The notes: generated by a model not told the origin, from the letters alone. DNA of 64,000 nt from Artemisia argyi (GCA_030686995.1 CM060691.1:62657838-62721837), one strand, 5' to 3'. Shown: positions 37,250 through 48,054, counted from the first letter of the stretch. A program made the numbers and translations.

Positions 37250-37377
37250 CATGTTTGCAGCTTAACGATGCGTTAAGCGTATGACTTGGCACGTTAATGT
37301 GCAAATAACGCACCCCTCGATACAATAACGCACATACGTTAACAAATAAGGGGGGAAGGGCAACGTATCGAGTGCTC
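35691..37377 (-). mobile_element. PIF/Harbinger element 1, inactive
   Basis: Imperfect terminal inverted repeats GAGCATTCGGTAAGG (left) and GAGCACTCGATACG (right, reverse complement) are flanked by the 3-bp target duplication TAA (35688-35690 and 37378-37380), the hallmark of this superfamily. It holds a broken transposase on the minus strand, a (TA)n tract at about 37063-37156 and a T-run at about 37217-37243. No Myb-like second protein is present. Confidence 0.85.
35733..37058 (-). pseudogene. PIF/Harbinger transposase with three nonsense codons
   Basis: A 442-codon frame from MDPNQNHQEERSF to a TGA at 35733-35735 contains three internal stops and no frameshift: TAA 36612-36614 (after DAFDEYL), TAG 36435-36437 (after GSIDCMH) and TAA 36048-36050 (after RAFDVL). 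Family motifs include NFRRMFRMSRKLFLQIVEGIE, the catalytic-type GSIDCMH, NDNNVLDNSPLF and ARKDVERAFDVL. Compared with the intact relative at 44199-45467, the three lost codons fit glutamine or tryptophan changed by C-to-T or G-to-A. The family is the plant ALP1-like DDE nuclease fold. A normal product would cut and join element ends in the nucleus. Confidence 0.88.
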
Positions 37378-37380
37378 TAA

Positions 37381-38189
37381 AGCAAGGCAGCAATGCCATA
37401 ACTTTTAATGTTTTAGTAGTATTGAAATAACATTATAGAATGACATGGTTACAAGAACTTTATAATGCCCTCTAAATTATAAGTTATCTAATTGATGCAT
37501 GGTTTTGGGATATTAAATTATAAATTATCTACTGATGACACAGTTTGTAACAAATCTTATTGTGTACACATTTCTATTTTGTACTGTAAGATAAGATAAA
37601 AATCTATATATTAAAATTTAAATAACAATATAATTAATGTTCTAAATCTGACTTTTTGATTGATATGGCCAGTTTTTCGGTTCTTGGTTCAAACGGTTTA
37701 ACATGAACTTTTGTCTAAAGCTAGTAACAAAACCGATTTAATCAGTTTATCTGGCTAGATCAATCCGAGTTAAAACCTACCCTAAACCCCAAACCAACCC
37801 ACTGAAGTAACCCAATCACGTTCATATAGACATGCTCTTATCACATTAGTCTACCTTTTCGTCATCAATCCTACTTTACCAAAGTGAAATGTCTCCACAA
37901 ACCATCCATTTGCCTCAAGACTATCGAATAAAGCATGAAGGTGGCCCTCCATTGACTGCATGACTATATATGAATTTAATTAGAATTTCACACACACGCT
38001 GCTGCTATATGATTAACTTCTCAAGTGTTATTTACTGCTGCAAGTATTTTTTTAATCCATCTAGAGTATCTTTTTAAACTTTATATTAAAAATAGTATAT
38101 TTACAACTCTCAAACAAAAGTAGTTTGTTTAAATAGTACGTGTCAAAAAACATCCTTTATGGTAGCATTAGATGCATGCGGTCTTTTTG
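37381..38189. other. Unassigned spacer
   Basis: About 800 bp of AT-rich DNA with no gene, inverted repeat or array that I can support. Confidence 0.4.
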
Positions 38190-38779
38190 TTGTAAAAAGT
38201 AAAAGAAAAGGAAAAAAGTTATAAATATATAATATACTTTAAAAAAAACTCATTATGCTCTATGAACTCTACATGTTGTCATTATATATAGCATTTTCTA
38301 TTTTATTTTGATATTTACTGACGTGGAATGCAATTTTCATTTTTATAAATTGTAATTTATCTATGTGGAGGGGTGTCCACGGTACTAGAACCGTCCTGAA
38401 CCGGAACCGTCCCGAAAGAACCGAGAACCGAAAATATGAAAAAAGTGGAACCAAGAACCGTCCCAAGTTCTTCGGTACAGTTCCGGTACGGGAATTTCGG
38501 GTAATTCCCACAAGAACCTAAATGTTTAATTTTTTTTTTTTTTTTTTTTTTTATTATTTTTTTTTTGTCGTTAATCATTCATAAAAACATGTTAATAATG
38601 CTATAACAATACAAATACACACAGTATTTAACTAATACACATGATTAAATATTGTATACTTTAACAACAACATATATACTTGATTTAGTTATTTAGTATA
38701 CTTGATTAAATATTGCGCATCATATTGAATCGAAAAGCATAAATTACACCAACACCAACTGACCAACATTTTTAAATAA

Positions 38780-40647
38780 AAGAAAATTACACCATTCGTC
38801 CCTATGGTTTACCCAAAATAACACCGTAAGTCCCTTGGTTTTCATTTTTGCGTCACGAGTCCTTATAATGAAGTTTATTAACACCATTAGTCCCTATCCT
38901 TAACGATCGTTAGCTTTCTCCGTTAACTCCCACATATGCGTTACATGTGTCGTCCATTTCTAACGACCGTTAATTTTTTTTCACGTTTTCGTCTGTTTTC
39001 GCACGTTTTCGTTCGTTTTTTCACGTTTTCGTCCGTTTTTTGACGTTTTCATCCGTTTTTTATGTTTTCATCCGTTTTTCTTAAGTTTTTACGTTTTCAT
39101 ACGGACGAAAACTTGCAAAAAACCGCCGAAAACGAACGAAAACATGCAATAATTTTTTACGTTTTCATACGATTTTTTCCGCTTTTTTATGTTTTCATCC
39201 GTTTTTCTTAAGTTTTCATACGGTTTTGTCCGCTTTTTTATGTTTTCGTCCGTATTTCTTCGTTAGTAATTTTTTTTAATTTTATTTTTCAAAAACTTTT
39301 TTTTTCAAAATTTTTTTTTTCTAAATTTATTTTTAGAAAATATTTTAGAATTTTTTTTTTCAAATGTTTTTTTTTTTTCTAAAATTTTATAGAAAAACAA
39401 ATTTTGAAAAAAAAAAGTTATAGAAAAAGATTTTCAATTATTATTTTTTTTTTTCAAATTGTTTTTTTCTAAAATATTTTTTTCAAAATTTTTAAGAAAA
39501 AAAATTTTAGAATTTTTTTTAGCAAAAATATTAAATTTTTTTCAAAAACAAAATTTTTGAAATTTTTTTTTCTAAAATTATTTTCGAAAAAAAATTTTAG
39601 AAAAAAAATTGAAAAAAAAAATTTTTGAAATTTTTTTGGAAACCTTTTTAGCGAAAATATTTTTTTGAATTTTTTTTTCAACTTTTTTTTTTGAATTTTT
39701 TTTCTAATTTTTTTTTTCTATTTTTTTTTTCTAATGAACGAAAAGGTGCAAAAACCTCTGTTGTAAAAATCGGCCCAGGCGGCCGATTAATTCCCGCATA
39801 ATTGCTGATCGCTCACTAAACGCCTTGATTTATCATAATCGGCCTGTTTAATCGCTTTGGTCAAAGATCGCTTAAAAATCGGTCAACAAACCGATTAATC
39901 GGAGAAAATCGGTCTAATCCGATTAATCGGACAAAATCGCTTAAAAGCGGTCAACAAAATCGCTTAGAAATCAGTCAAAATCGCTTAAAAATTGGTCAAA
40001 AAACCGATTAATTGGATAAAGTCAGTCAAAGATCGCTTAAAAATAGTCAACAAACCGAGTAATATCTATGTTTGACTTTGAACTTTGAAGAATTATGTAT
40101 TATGTTTATATTTGAACACTTGAAATATTTGAACTTTGACACATTATGCTTATCGCATACATATAATATAATATAATATCTAAAATTACAATTTTATGCA
40201 TAAAAATTTCAATCCGATTAATCCCCGATTAATCCCCGCCTAACCGATTAATTGCTAGGCCCTACCCGACCGCCTCACTAGCGCCTAGCGATTTTTGCAA
40301 CCTTGGCAAAAACAGACGAAAACATGTAATAACAGACGAAAACATTAAAAAACGGACGAAAACGTCCAAAACGGATGAAAACGTGAAAAAACAAACGTAA
40401 ACGTGAAAAAACGAATGAAAACGTGCGAAAACATACGAAAACGTGAAAAAAAGTTAACGGTCGTTAGAAATGGACGACACATGTAACGCACATGTGGGAG
40501 TTAACGGAGAAAGCTAACGATCGTTAAGGATAGAGACTAATGGTGTTAATAAACTTCATTATAAGGACTCGTGACGCAAAAATGAAAACCAAGGGACTTG
40601 CGGTGTTATTTTGGGTAAACCATAGGGACGAATGGTGTAATTTTATC
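38780..40647. mobile_element. Long-TIR non-coding MULE nested in level 2 (level 3)
   Basis: Inverted repeats of over 220 bp (38780 to about 39010 and about 40420-40647) share AAAATTACACCATTCGTCCC, TAACACCGTAAGTCCCTTGG-like blocks and AACGATCGTTAGCTTTCTCC. The flanks carry a perfect 9-bp duplication TTTAAATAA (38771-38779 and 40648-40656), the Mutator signature. Inside each arm are ACGTTTTCGTCCG-type short repeats. The T/A-rich stretch 39260-39735 is low complexity. No gene. Confidence 0.9.
39756..40305. mobile_element. hAT-type MITE nested in level 3 (level 4)
   Basis: A perfect 8-bp target duplication GCAAAAAC (39748-39755 and 40306-40313) flanks inverted ends CTCTGTTGTAAAAATCG and CAAGGTTGCAAAAATCG (reverse complement). 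The interior repeats AATCGGTCAACAAACCGATTAATCGG-like units. It is 550 bp with no coding capacity, so it needs a transposase from elsewhere. Confidence 0.88.
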
Positions 40648-41462
40648 TTTAAATAATATAACATGCATTCATACTTCCAACCCATTATACTCGTTAACTA
40701 CAGATTCGTCATTCGTCACATATTGCATTATATATAATTTACTTGATTCTTCTATTACTATAGGTAAGTATCAAATTTATGATAATGATCTCAAGATAAA
40801 CATACTTTCATGTTGATAAATGATGATGATAATGATCTTTGAACGGATTAAAAGTTTGGGTTTTAATTTTATTATGTGTTTTTAAGTTTTAGATTTTTTA
40901 TGTTACAGTTTAATAATGAGTAGGTTTTTATTTATTTATTTATTTATTTCTCCTTAAAATGTTATACATATTACACAATGTCCCAAATAAACCCTATAAA
41001 ATTTCATATTTTTAAAGTAGTCGGTTCTTTCGGGAAAGAACCGGAACCGGACGGTTCCGACCCGAACCGTCCCGAGAACCTAAAATTTGGAATTTTAGGA
41101 ACCAAGAACCGTACCATGGTTCTAATATACGGTTCGGTTTCGGTACGGTACCGGTACGGTTCCTCGGTTCTTTTGGTTCCTCGGTTCTTTTGGACATCCT
41201 TAATGTGGATGCCATATATGCTTGCCAGCGTGGACAAATACCCTATATAATCACACTAACTATCACTTCCCGCTAATTAAAAACACACGAAACCCTAATT
41301 TACATATCCAGTAAATCTATCAAAGTTGGTTTCGATTGCTTAAAGGTATGTTGATATAAAAATGTATTTATCATTTTATAGTTGTTAATTTGTCTTGTAA
41401 ATGCAAAAAGTTTAAACCCCTAATTTTTATCTGAAACCCTAATTTTGCAAAGCTGGTGAAAG

Positions 41463-42038
41463 ATGGTTAATTTCACCATCAACCTTTACCACGATGGTGT
41501 TTTCGTGACTAACCCACTTCAGTATCTGGAAGGCGACCATCGTGTAATTGAAGACATTGATTTCCAAGGGCTAATATTTAGTGAGTTTTTTCCACTTATG
41601 CGCAGACTAGTACTTGTGTCTCCTCAGTCCTTTTACTACATTAAACTTGGTGTCCCACTAAATATAGGTCTGAAAGAGCTTAAAACATATGAACATTTAG
41701 CTGAGTTTGTTATAGCAGCCATTGAAAATGATTGTAAGATGGACTTATATTCTGAGCATAATGGTTATAATGTTATGGAAATGGTAAAAAATGATAATTT
41801 GGTTAGTCCAGATAGTGACAGTGACTTCTCTGATAATGACAAACAAGAAAACTTAAATGATGTTAAGGATTTTGTGGATTTTCAAACAGAGGGTGAGGAA
41901 GAGGTCCAAATCCCTAAAATTTCTAATGATGATCCATGGTTGAATAAGCTAGTTGGGGATGGCAAGTTCACTTATTATTGCTGCATTTTTGTTGTTTTGT
42001 GGACCAATATATGTCTGCAATTTGGTATGTATATATAA
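41463..42038 (+). CDS. PB1-like N-terminal part of MULE-1 transposase
   Basis: 191 codons. The first 100 residues (MVNFTINLYHDGVFVTNP, YLEGDHRVIEDIDFQGL, PLNIGLKELKTYEHLAEFVIAA) look like the PB1-like domain that opens many plant MuDR-type transposases. An acidic segment (SPDSDSDFSDNDKQENLNDVKDF) follows, then a C-terminus that probably reads past a lost exon boundary. The MULE catalytic core, zinc finger and SWIM domains of a full transposase are absent from this element, so it is a truncated remnant. Shortly downstream the opposite strand carries a GRF zinc-finger pseudogene. Assignment rests on motif recognition only. Confidence 0.6.
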   Translation: MVNFTINLYHDGVFVTNPLQYLEGDHRVIEDIDFQGLIFSEFFPLMRRLVLVSPQSFYYIKLGVPLNIGLKELKTYEHLAEFVIAAIENDCKMDLYSEHNGYNVMEMVKNDNLVSPDSDSDFSDNDKQENLNDVKDFVDFQTEGEEEVQIPKISNDDPWLNKLVGDGKFTYYCCIFVVLWTNICLQFGMYI

Positions 42039-42251
42039 AACATAGCAACCTGCATTTTCATTTCAACAACCAAAGTTACACCATCCATTACAAAACAGAA
42101 AATGCTACAGTGCATCTTTCATCTACTACCTTACAACCTACCTGATAAACTTACACCATCCTAATAACCTTACAACCTAACAGACCATTAAAACATCAAC
42201 CATAACCTAGCAACAGACAGCAAAAGAACCATTACATTGACAACCACAACT

Positions 42252-42839
42252 CTAATGCACCAACAGAAACACAGACAAGATAACCAAACCAAACAGACAC
42301 TTCAACAACATGGCAGCTTTCTTCTTGCTTTTGATAAGTTCCAACTCCAAGTTTTGTATCCTCAAGTCCATGTGATTCTGATATACTTCAAATTCATGTT
42401 CCAAACTCTCAAGTTGTTCCTGAACAGTTATTTGAGCAACATACAATGCCCTTTCTTCAGGATGCAAAGTTAGGTAAAGCTCAAACAACCGAGCTTTTTA
42501 CCATGGACTGTTAATCTCACGATCAATCCAATAAAAGGTATTGCATTGAACTTGACCATGGATCTGAAAAAATTAAAAAAAAAAATAAATAAATAAAAAA
42601 AAAATAAAAAAAAAATCCATATTTGGAACCCTAATCTATCCACATTTAGGTAAAAGTTAATTAATTAGTAAGTAATCATATAACTTGCATTTGAGTAACG
42701 ACAATTAAGAAACCTTCGCCCTGGATTATTGGGAGTCCAAGCAATTCACCTTGCAAGTGGTCTGTTACACTTACATTGAGTTGGTAGCACACGACGTCTG
42801 TTAACAGATGATGAACTGGCCGTCGACATTGAAATCTAA
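42252..42839 (-). pseudogene. GRF-type zinc-finger gene of MULE-1, two exons, decayed
   Basis: Exon 1 starts MSTASSSSVNRRRV and includes CKCNRPLAR, a TGA, then IAWTPNNPGRRFLNCRY, the signature of a GRF zinc finger. An intron with GT-AG ends spans 42564-42684. Exon 2 reads YLYWIDREINSPW, a TAA, then KARLFELYLTLHPEERALY, a coiled coil, and a hydrophobic tail (MLLKCLFGLVILSVFLLVH). The two nonsense codons break it, and the fourth metal ligand is not evident. Small GRF proteins with coiled coil and terminal hydrophobic helix are common in plants, often near MULE genes. The second MULE here has an intact relative at 47160. Role unknown. Confidence 0.65.
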
Positions 42840-43170
42840 TTCCAATTATTTAATTAGGGTTTGTGATGTTAATTTGATTAGGGTTTGTGTGAAATAAAAA
42901 GGGAATGAGCAAAATCGGGTTTAAAAGGGTGTTTTGGGTCTTTGTCCACGCTGACAAGCCTACATGGCATCCACATATGTAAATTGGATATTATAAAAAT
43001 AGAAATTACATTCCACGTCAGTTAATATCAAAATAAAATGAAAAATGCTATGTATAAAGACACTATGTAGAGTTCAGGGTGCATAATGAGTTTTTTTTTT
43101 TTTTTTTTTTTTTTTTTAAGTACATTATGTATTTATAACTTTTTCTTTAAAAAAAAATGACTTTCACTCA

Positions 43171-43652
43171 CATAACTATCTTTGTGGAATTGTGGACATC
43201 CAAAATATGAAAATAACACTGATAACGGATAATACATTGCTAGATACAATACATAAAGTTTTGGAACATTTTTAGAAAGTAGAAACCATGATGTTAACGT
43301 CAAATTAGTTAGTAAATCGTAAAAGAGTGTTGTCATACTCTTACTTTTGATCTGCACATTTCAATGTACAATTTTAAAAAACAATATATAATAAATATAC
43401 AACTGCTTAAAGCACAGTTTGGAGTGTGCAAATAAAAAATAAAAGTATGCAATTGAGCAAATCATTAGCCATCGTAAAAGGTTGTAATGCTCAAACTTGG
43501 ACATGTTGGTCTTGAATCAAATGTGATGGCTACATTGATATACATACGGATCGAGGACCATCCAATCATGTTTATTGATTGATCGAATTGGTTGTGTTAA
43601 TCAACGCTATGTGATAAACACTTCTACTCATAAAACACTTTTATCATATTAC
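43171..43652. other. Unassigned spacer
   Basis: No gene or repeat recognised. Confidence 0.4.
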
Positions 43653-43655
43653 TTA

Positions 43656-43873
43656 GAGCATCTACAATGGAGAAAGTCTTTCATGACTTTTTGCATTTAA
43701 TGCATTTAATGCATATTGTATTTAATACATAAGACTTTGAGGAAAGACTTGAAGTTTATCAAGTCTTTCTAAAAAGCTCTTTAAAAAGCTTTCATTGCAA
43801 TGCAAGAAAACCTCTTCAAAAGACTTTATCAAATAGTAAAAAGCTATTCTTAGTTTACCCATTGTGGATGCTC
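43656..43873. mobile_element. Tourist-like MITE, 218 bp
   Basis: Terminal inverted repeats GAGCATCTACAATGG and GAGCATCCACAATGG (reverse complement) differ at one base, with TTA duplications at 43653-43655 and 43874-43876. Size and target choice fit PIF/Harbinger-derived MITEs. The GAGCA start resembles Harbinger element 1 more than element 2. Confidence 0.9.
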
Positions 43874-43946
43874 TTACAGTACTATATTAATTTTTTAAAA
43901 AGCAACGTTGGCTGCTGTTAGGCACATCACTGGTGCAAAATGATAA

Positions 43947-45751
43947 GGGTGGGGGAGTGCTCCACTCAACCCATTTCCTTTCACTCACTCACAACCAATC
44001 CCATTCCGCCACATCATCTCCCACTTTTTCCTTCACTCACTTCATTTTTGGGGGCGGCATCTTCACTCACTTTTTTTTTTTTTTTTTTTTTTTTAAATTC
44101 TATTAAAATTTATTTAAAAACTAAAATTTCATTAAAATAAATAAACATTACATAATAATATTAAAAAACATAAAATAACATTACATAATACTAAAAAACT
44201 AAACTTCATCCGCTTCATCGTCCACCTCGAGGTATGGTAATTGTTGAGCGTGAATATGCTCCATAAGATCAAATCGGAGACGAAAATGTGTGTTCTCATT
44301 TCGTATCTCGTCTAAGGCTTCGTCGTCAAACACCGGTTCGATCGGAGGATCCCGAATATGAACGGGGGATATTGCGTTACCAGATTCATGTAGAATCATG
44401 TTGTGCAATATCACACATGTATAAACCAGTTTACTAATTCTGGCTACTGTGTACGGCCGTAAGGGTCGTCTCAATACACTCCATCTTTGCTTGAGAACAC
44501 CAAATGCCCGTTCAACATCCTTTCGAGCCGACTCTTGTAGTTTTTTGAACTTTCTCTCTTGCGGGTCGGTAGGAAATTTGAACGCTTTAACAAAAGTAGA
44601 CCATGAAGGATATATGCCATCACAAAGATAGTAGCCACGCTTGTATGTATGGCCATTCACAACAAATGGGCACTTAGGTGCCGTACCATTACGCTCTGTG
44701 AGGAATAGCGGAGATTGCATCACAACATTAATATCATTGTTTGAACCCGGCGGTCCAAAGAACGCGTGCCATATCCACAAATTTTGAGACGCCACTGCCT
44801 CCATCATAATCGTGGGGTATCGATGATCACCCCTTTTATATTGACCCCTCAATTCGATTGGACAATTCCTCCAATCGAAATGTGTGCAATCTAGGCTACC
44901 GATCATACCCGGAATGTGATGTCGAGCTTCGTGTGCTTCATACAAACATGCAATATCATGGCTTGTTGGCCTACGTAGGTAATCTCGACTGTATATCTGA
45001 ATAATAGCATCACAAAAAAATTGAAGGCTTTCACGTGACGTTCTTTTAGCTATTTGTAAATATTCGTCAAACTCATCCGGTGGATTACCGGTTGCGAGTT
45101 GCTTAACGGCAGGCGCACATTTTTGTATGGCTGTGAAACTTTTTTTATGTCTAGCATCATAACCTTCTTGAAAATACTCGAATCTAGCCTCAATAGCATG
45201 TGTGATTTTCAAAAATAAACTTTTAGGCATACGATACCTATCTTCAAACACTTGCTCGTTGTATCTTGGTTCTTCACAAAAATAATCACGATGCAATCTT
45301 TCTGCAGCGCTGACCCGATCACGTTTCACTGACGTACGTGTCGACCTTGCCGTATCTTCCTCTTCATCTGCGTCAATCGCGTTTGCAAAAAACTCGAGAC
45401 TACTATCGTTAGACCACTCAAACGGCTCGTCTAACAATAGCGTCGACCCAATTCTTCTAGGCTCCATTTTTTTTTTTTTTTTTGTATCGGTGATGAGTTT
45501 TTTTTTTTTTTTTTTGTATGGGTGTATTTTTTTTTTTTTTTTTGCTTGTTCTTCCTCACGTATTTAAAGCAGACAAAAAAAGAGCCGTTTAAGGCATACG
45601 CTCCTCCTCCAATGTCTCTTTTCTCCTCTCCCCGCATGCGTGAACATTCCCCGATTTTCACCTCCCCGTGCGGGGTTCCCCGCGAGGCGGCGGTGTTCCC
45701 GTGCGGGGGTTCACCTTCCCCGCTTTCTCCCCGCATGCACTCCCTCTACCC
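43947..45751 (-). mobile_element. PIF/Harbinger element 2 with intact transposase ORF
   Basis: Inverted ends GGGTGGGGGAGTGC (left) and GGGTAGAGGGAGTGC (right, reverse complement) with TAA target duplications at 43944-43946 and 45752-45754. It carries one complete transposase and several T-runs near both ends. The second Myb/SANT-like protein of autonomous family members is missing, so mobility on its own is doubtful. Confidence 0.88.
44199..45467 (-). CDS. PIF/Harbinger transposase, DDE nuclease (ALP1-like)
   Basis: 422 residues with no internal stop, near the usual length for the plant family. The acidic N-terminus (DADEEEDTA) is followed by a helical part (PKSLFLKITHAIEARFEYF; QLATGNPPDEFDEYLQIAKRT) and the DDE catalytic fold: D193 in GSLDCTH, D245 in GSNNDINV and E319 in ARKDVERAFGVLKQRW. 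Flanking family motifs are AVASQNLWIWHAFFG and YYLCDGIYPSWSTFVKAF. The conserved end HNMILHESG is also present. An A-run lies directly before the ATG. The enzyme would bind element ends and insert at TWA-type 3-bp targets in the nucleus, normally with a Myb-like partner not encoded here. A domesticated ALP1-type gene is an alternative, but the TIRs and TSD favour a transposon. Confidence 0.9.
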   Translation of the reverse strand: MEPRRIGSTLLLDEPFEWSNDSSLEFFANAIDADEEEDTARSTRTSVKRDRVSAAERLHRDYFCEEPRYNEQVFEDRYRMPKSLFLKITHAIEARFEYFQEGYDARHKKSFTAIQKCAPAVKQLATGNPPDEFDEYLQIAKRTSRESLQFFCDAIIQIYSRDYLRRPTSHDIACLYEAHEARHHIPGMIGSLDCTHFDWRNCPIELRGQYKRGDHRYPTIMMEAVASQNLWIWHAFFGPPGSNNDINVVMQSPLFLTERNGTAPKCPFVVNGHTYKRGYYLCDGIYPSWSTFVKAFKFPTDPQERKFKKLQESARKDVERAFGVLKQRWSVLRRPLRPYTVARISKLVYTCVILHNMILHESGNAISPVHIRDPPIEPVFDDEALDEIRNENTHFRLRFDLMEHIHAQQLPYLEVDDEADEV

Positions 45752-45754
45752 TAA

Positions 45755-46380
45755 GGGCGGGTCAAAAGAAGAAGGTGGCCTATTTATGTTTCGTTGTTCG
45801 AAATATATTACACGCACATAATATTTTAAATTATAGTGAATGTTCTAACTTAAAATGTACATGTTTCTCGATTAATTATTATGTTATAAAAACATAACAT
45901 TGTTACATCGTGTTAAATGACAATATCGTTAGTACGTTTAGAATATTTTTTAATAAAGAAGATGAATAGCTGTGAAATGACTAAATTAGCTTTTTACACC
46001 TGTCAAACAAGTTACATCGTGTGAAATGACAATATCGTATAGTACGTTAAGAATTTTTGGGACAAGTTATCCGCACGTTCTTATAGAGAGAGTATCCAAT
46101 GATTGAACATATCATTAACTTGTACGGTGTGCATCGCGGGTTGTATAATTTGATCAAAACCCCTGATGTGAAAATATAGAGAGGGTTTAGTCAAACTGTG
46201 CAAATCGTGATGCATACCGTATAACCCGATAATGCATACAATGATTGAAAACCCTCCTTATGAGAAACTGCAAAGGTAAACAATTATTTATTTATTTATG
46301 AGAAACTGCAATGGGACAAGTGGGGGACAAGAGGACAAAAAGTACAAACCCCTTTAATAAGGAGGGTTTGTATAACACAA

Positions 46381-46412
<32 letters not shown>

Positions 46413-46780
46413 TTTTATATAGCTTTTTACTCTTATTATATAACTGGATGGCTCCCTCCTTTTTCTTGAGTAATTGATAATTACACGCTCACACACGGTC
46501 AAGCGCTAAGTCAAAAAGTACACATGTTTGGTTTGAAAAACTGCAAAGGTAAACAATTATTACTACTAGTATAAGATAAGATGAGTTATGAGTATATAGA
46601 AAAATAGAAAAATAGAAAAACACGAAAAGCAAAAGGTCTTCAACTACACCTAAGAAATATGAATCCATCATGACATGCATTGAAAACAAACATTACCCCC
46701 TTTAAAGATACAAAGTCGTGCCTTGTGAGTTGTGACTGATTCATTCAAATTTTATTGTGTCGTGGCATCAACATTATCAA
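45755..46780. other. Unassigned spacer with 45-bp direct repeat
   Basis: No gene supported. A block with GTTACATCGTGT.AAATGACAATATCG occurs at 45902-45945 and 46011-46055, slightly diverged. A T-rich run is at about 46380-46420. Confidence 0.5.
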
Positions 46781-47159
46781 AAAGTGTTAGTGAAACTAGC
46801 ACAACACTACAATAACAAATATGGTAAATTGCAAAAATTGTCCTTAACGTTTTACAAAATTGCAAAAATGGGACCGAGACAAAAAGTAGCGCAAAAAATA
46901 CACCAACGTTTCACATTTTCGCAAAATCGCCACCGAGAGGCCTTTTCTGTTAATTTTCCCGTTAAGTGCCATGTAGTTGAGGGTAGTATCGTCATTTCAC
47001 TGTTCCCCGGGTACTAAGCTAGTGACACTGTAGCTTGAGGGACTAAATTTGCAAGCGATTGTTTGCCTTTTTTACAAACGGTACACTATCCAGTCCCAGT
47101 TAAATATGAACGTTGCAGGACATTAAAGTTTCACACTTTTCTGAAATCCGGCAAAAAAT

Positions 47160-47459
47160 ATGGTCTTGATTTGTGACTGTGAGAAACACGCAACAATCAA
47201 AACAAGCTGGACAAACAGGAACCCAGGACGACGATTCTACTGTTGTCCTTCATGTGGGTTTATTGGATGGACGGATCCTCCAATGTGTTGCCGAGCAGTT
47301 GCTGTGATTCCTGGCCTGTTGAGGGCGAGGAATGAGCTTGAAGAAGAGTTGGAGGAGCAGTTGAGGTTGATGAGGGAGAAGGATCAGCGGATTAAGAACC
47401 TCAACAAGTTTCTTATTTTTAGTTGGCTCTTTTTTGTCATTGCCATTAAGTTGCTTTAG
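47160..47459 (+). CDS. GRF-type zinc-finger protein of MULE-2
   Basis: 99 residues, uninterrupted. The GRF zinc-finger pattern is complete: CDCEKHATIKTSWTNRNPGRRFYCC, then CGFIGWTDPPMC. A coiled coil (ARNELEEELEEQLRLMREKD) and a terminal hydrophobic helix (FLIFSWLFFVIAIKLL) follow, the last possibly a membrane anchor. It is convergent with the MULE-2 transposase and 595 bp from its end. GRF fingers bind single-stranded nucleic acid in some nucleases and helicases (family knowledge); the role of these short plant versions is not known. The relative in MULE-1 has an intron inside the finger while this copy has none, which may mean intron loss or a different start. Confidence 0.7.
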   Translation: MVLICDCEKHATIKTSWTNRNPGRRFYCCPSCGFIGWTDPPMCCRAVAVIPGLLRARNELEEELEEQLRLMREKDQRIKNLNKFLIFSWLFFVIAIKLL

Positions 47460-48054
47460 GTTGGTCGTTGGTATGTAGGTGTGTTGACATCTTTCTGGGT
47501 TGTATCATCACAGGGTATAAGGTCATCCCTGGTTTGTATTGACCTCCATGTTAATAAAAAGTGTTTGATTTTAGCACTATAGTGGGATCATCGTTGTTTT
47601 GGTTGTCCTTGTTATTATAAGAAGACAAATGTAGTCAATATTACAGAATCAATATGCAGTAAACTTGGTTTCTGGTTCCTTATCAACTGTGACTTACAAA
47701 AGTCAAAACAAGTTTGGGTCATTCGGTATACTTATGTAGTGGGCATGTTGGGTCATTCAATATACGTAAGTATATGATGATGGCAAACCACAAATTGTGC
47801 ACAACATTATACAGCAAATAAGTATATGATGATGTCAAACCAGAAATTGTGCACAGCATTATGCAGCAAATAATGATGCTAAACCAAAATGAAAACAAAT
47901 ACCATTCCTAATTAATCAAGTCTAAAAAACAAATCATGTACAAATTATTGTCTAGAAGACAGAAACTCAGTTACACAATCCATACACTCATTGTGTTAAA
48001 AAACATGAACGAATAACCAACCCAAGGTTATTGCACCATCACAATTGTGTTGAC
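47460..48054. repeat. Convergent intergenic region with a 52-bp tandem duplication
   Basis: Units at 47767-47818 and 47819-47870, each starting TAAGTATATGATGATG, differ at a few bases. A TTAATAAAAAG near 47551 could serve as the polyadenylation signal of the GRF gene. No further gene seen. Confidence 0.75.

Larger units (their letters stand above)
38370..41201. mobile_element. hAT-like TIR element nested in MULE-1 (level 2)
   Basis: The ends GGGGTGTCC...GGACATCCTT are related inverted repeats. Beside them, 8-bp flanks TATGTGGA (38362-38369) and AATGTGGA (41202-41209) match at seven of eight bases. The host TIR continues unbroken across them and its partner reads TATGTGGA. Subterminal regions (about 38380-38510 and 41020-41185) are rich in AACCGTCC/GGTTC repeats in inverted orientation. 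No transposase is seen. Target-site length suggests hAT. Confidence 0.75.
38190..43170 (+). mobile_element. Mutator-like element (MULE-1) with nested insertions
   Basis: Long terminal inverted repeats of about 200 bp: the left TIR (about 38190-38369, continuing at 41202-41250 after a nested insertion) matches the reverse complement of about 42940-43170. Shared blocks include ACTCATTATGC, TTTATTTTGATATT, ACTGACGTGGAATG and GTGGATGCCAT.TA.GCTTG.CAGCGTGGACAAA. Inside lie a PB1-like N-terminal transposase fragment (plus strand) and a GRF zinc-finger pseudogene (minus strand), both typical of plant MULEs. A 9-bp target duplication was not found, so the outer ends are approximate. Confidence 0.75.

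Noticed and set aside
39260..39735. Phe/Lys-rich frame in T-rich DNA
   Set aside because: Homopolymer-rich low-complexity sequence inside a non-coding MULE arm.
44199..45467. A domesticated ALP1-like host gene
   Set aside because: TIRs and TAA target duplications immediately bracket it, so a transposon is the simpler reading; domestication would need synteny evidence.
46757..47017. 86-codon frame upstream of the GRF gene
   Set aside because: It overlaps the putative MULE terminal repeat, whose GCAAAAATTG-type repetition explains the open frame.
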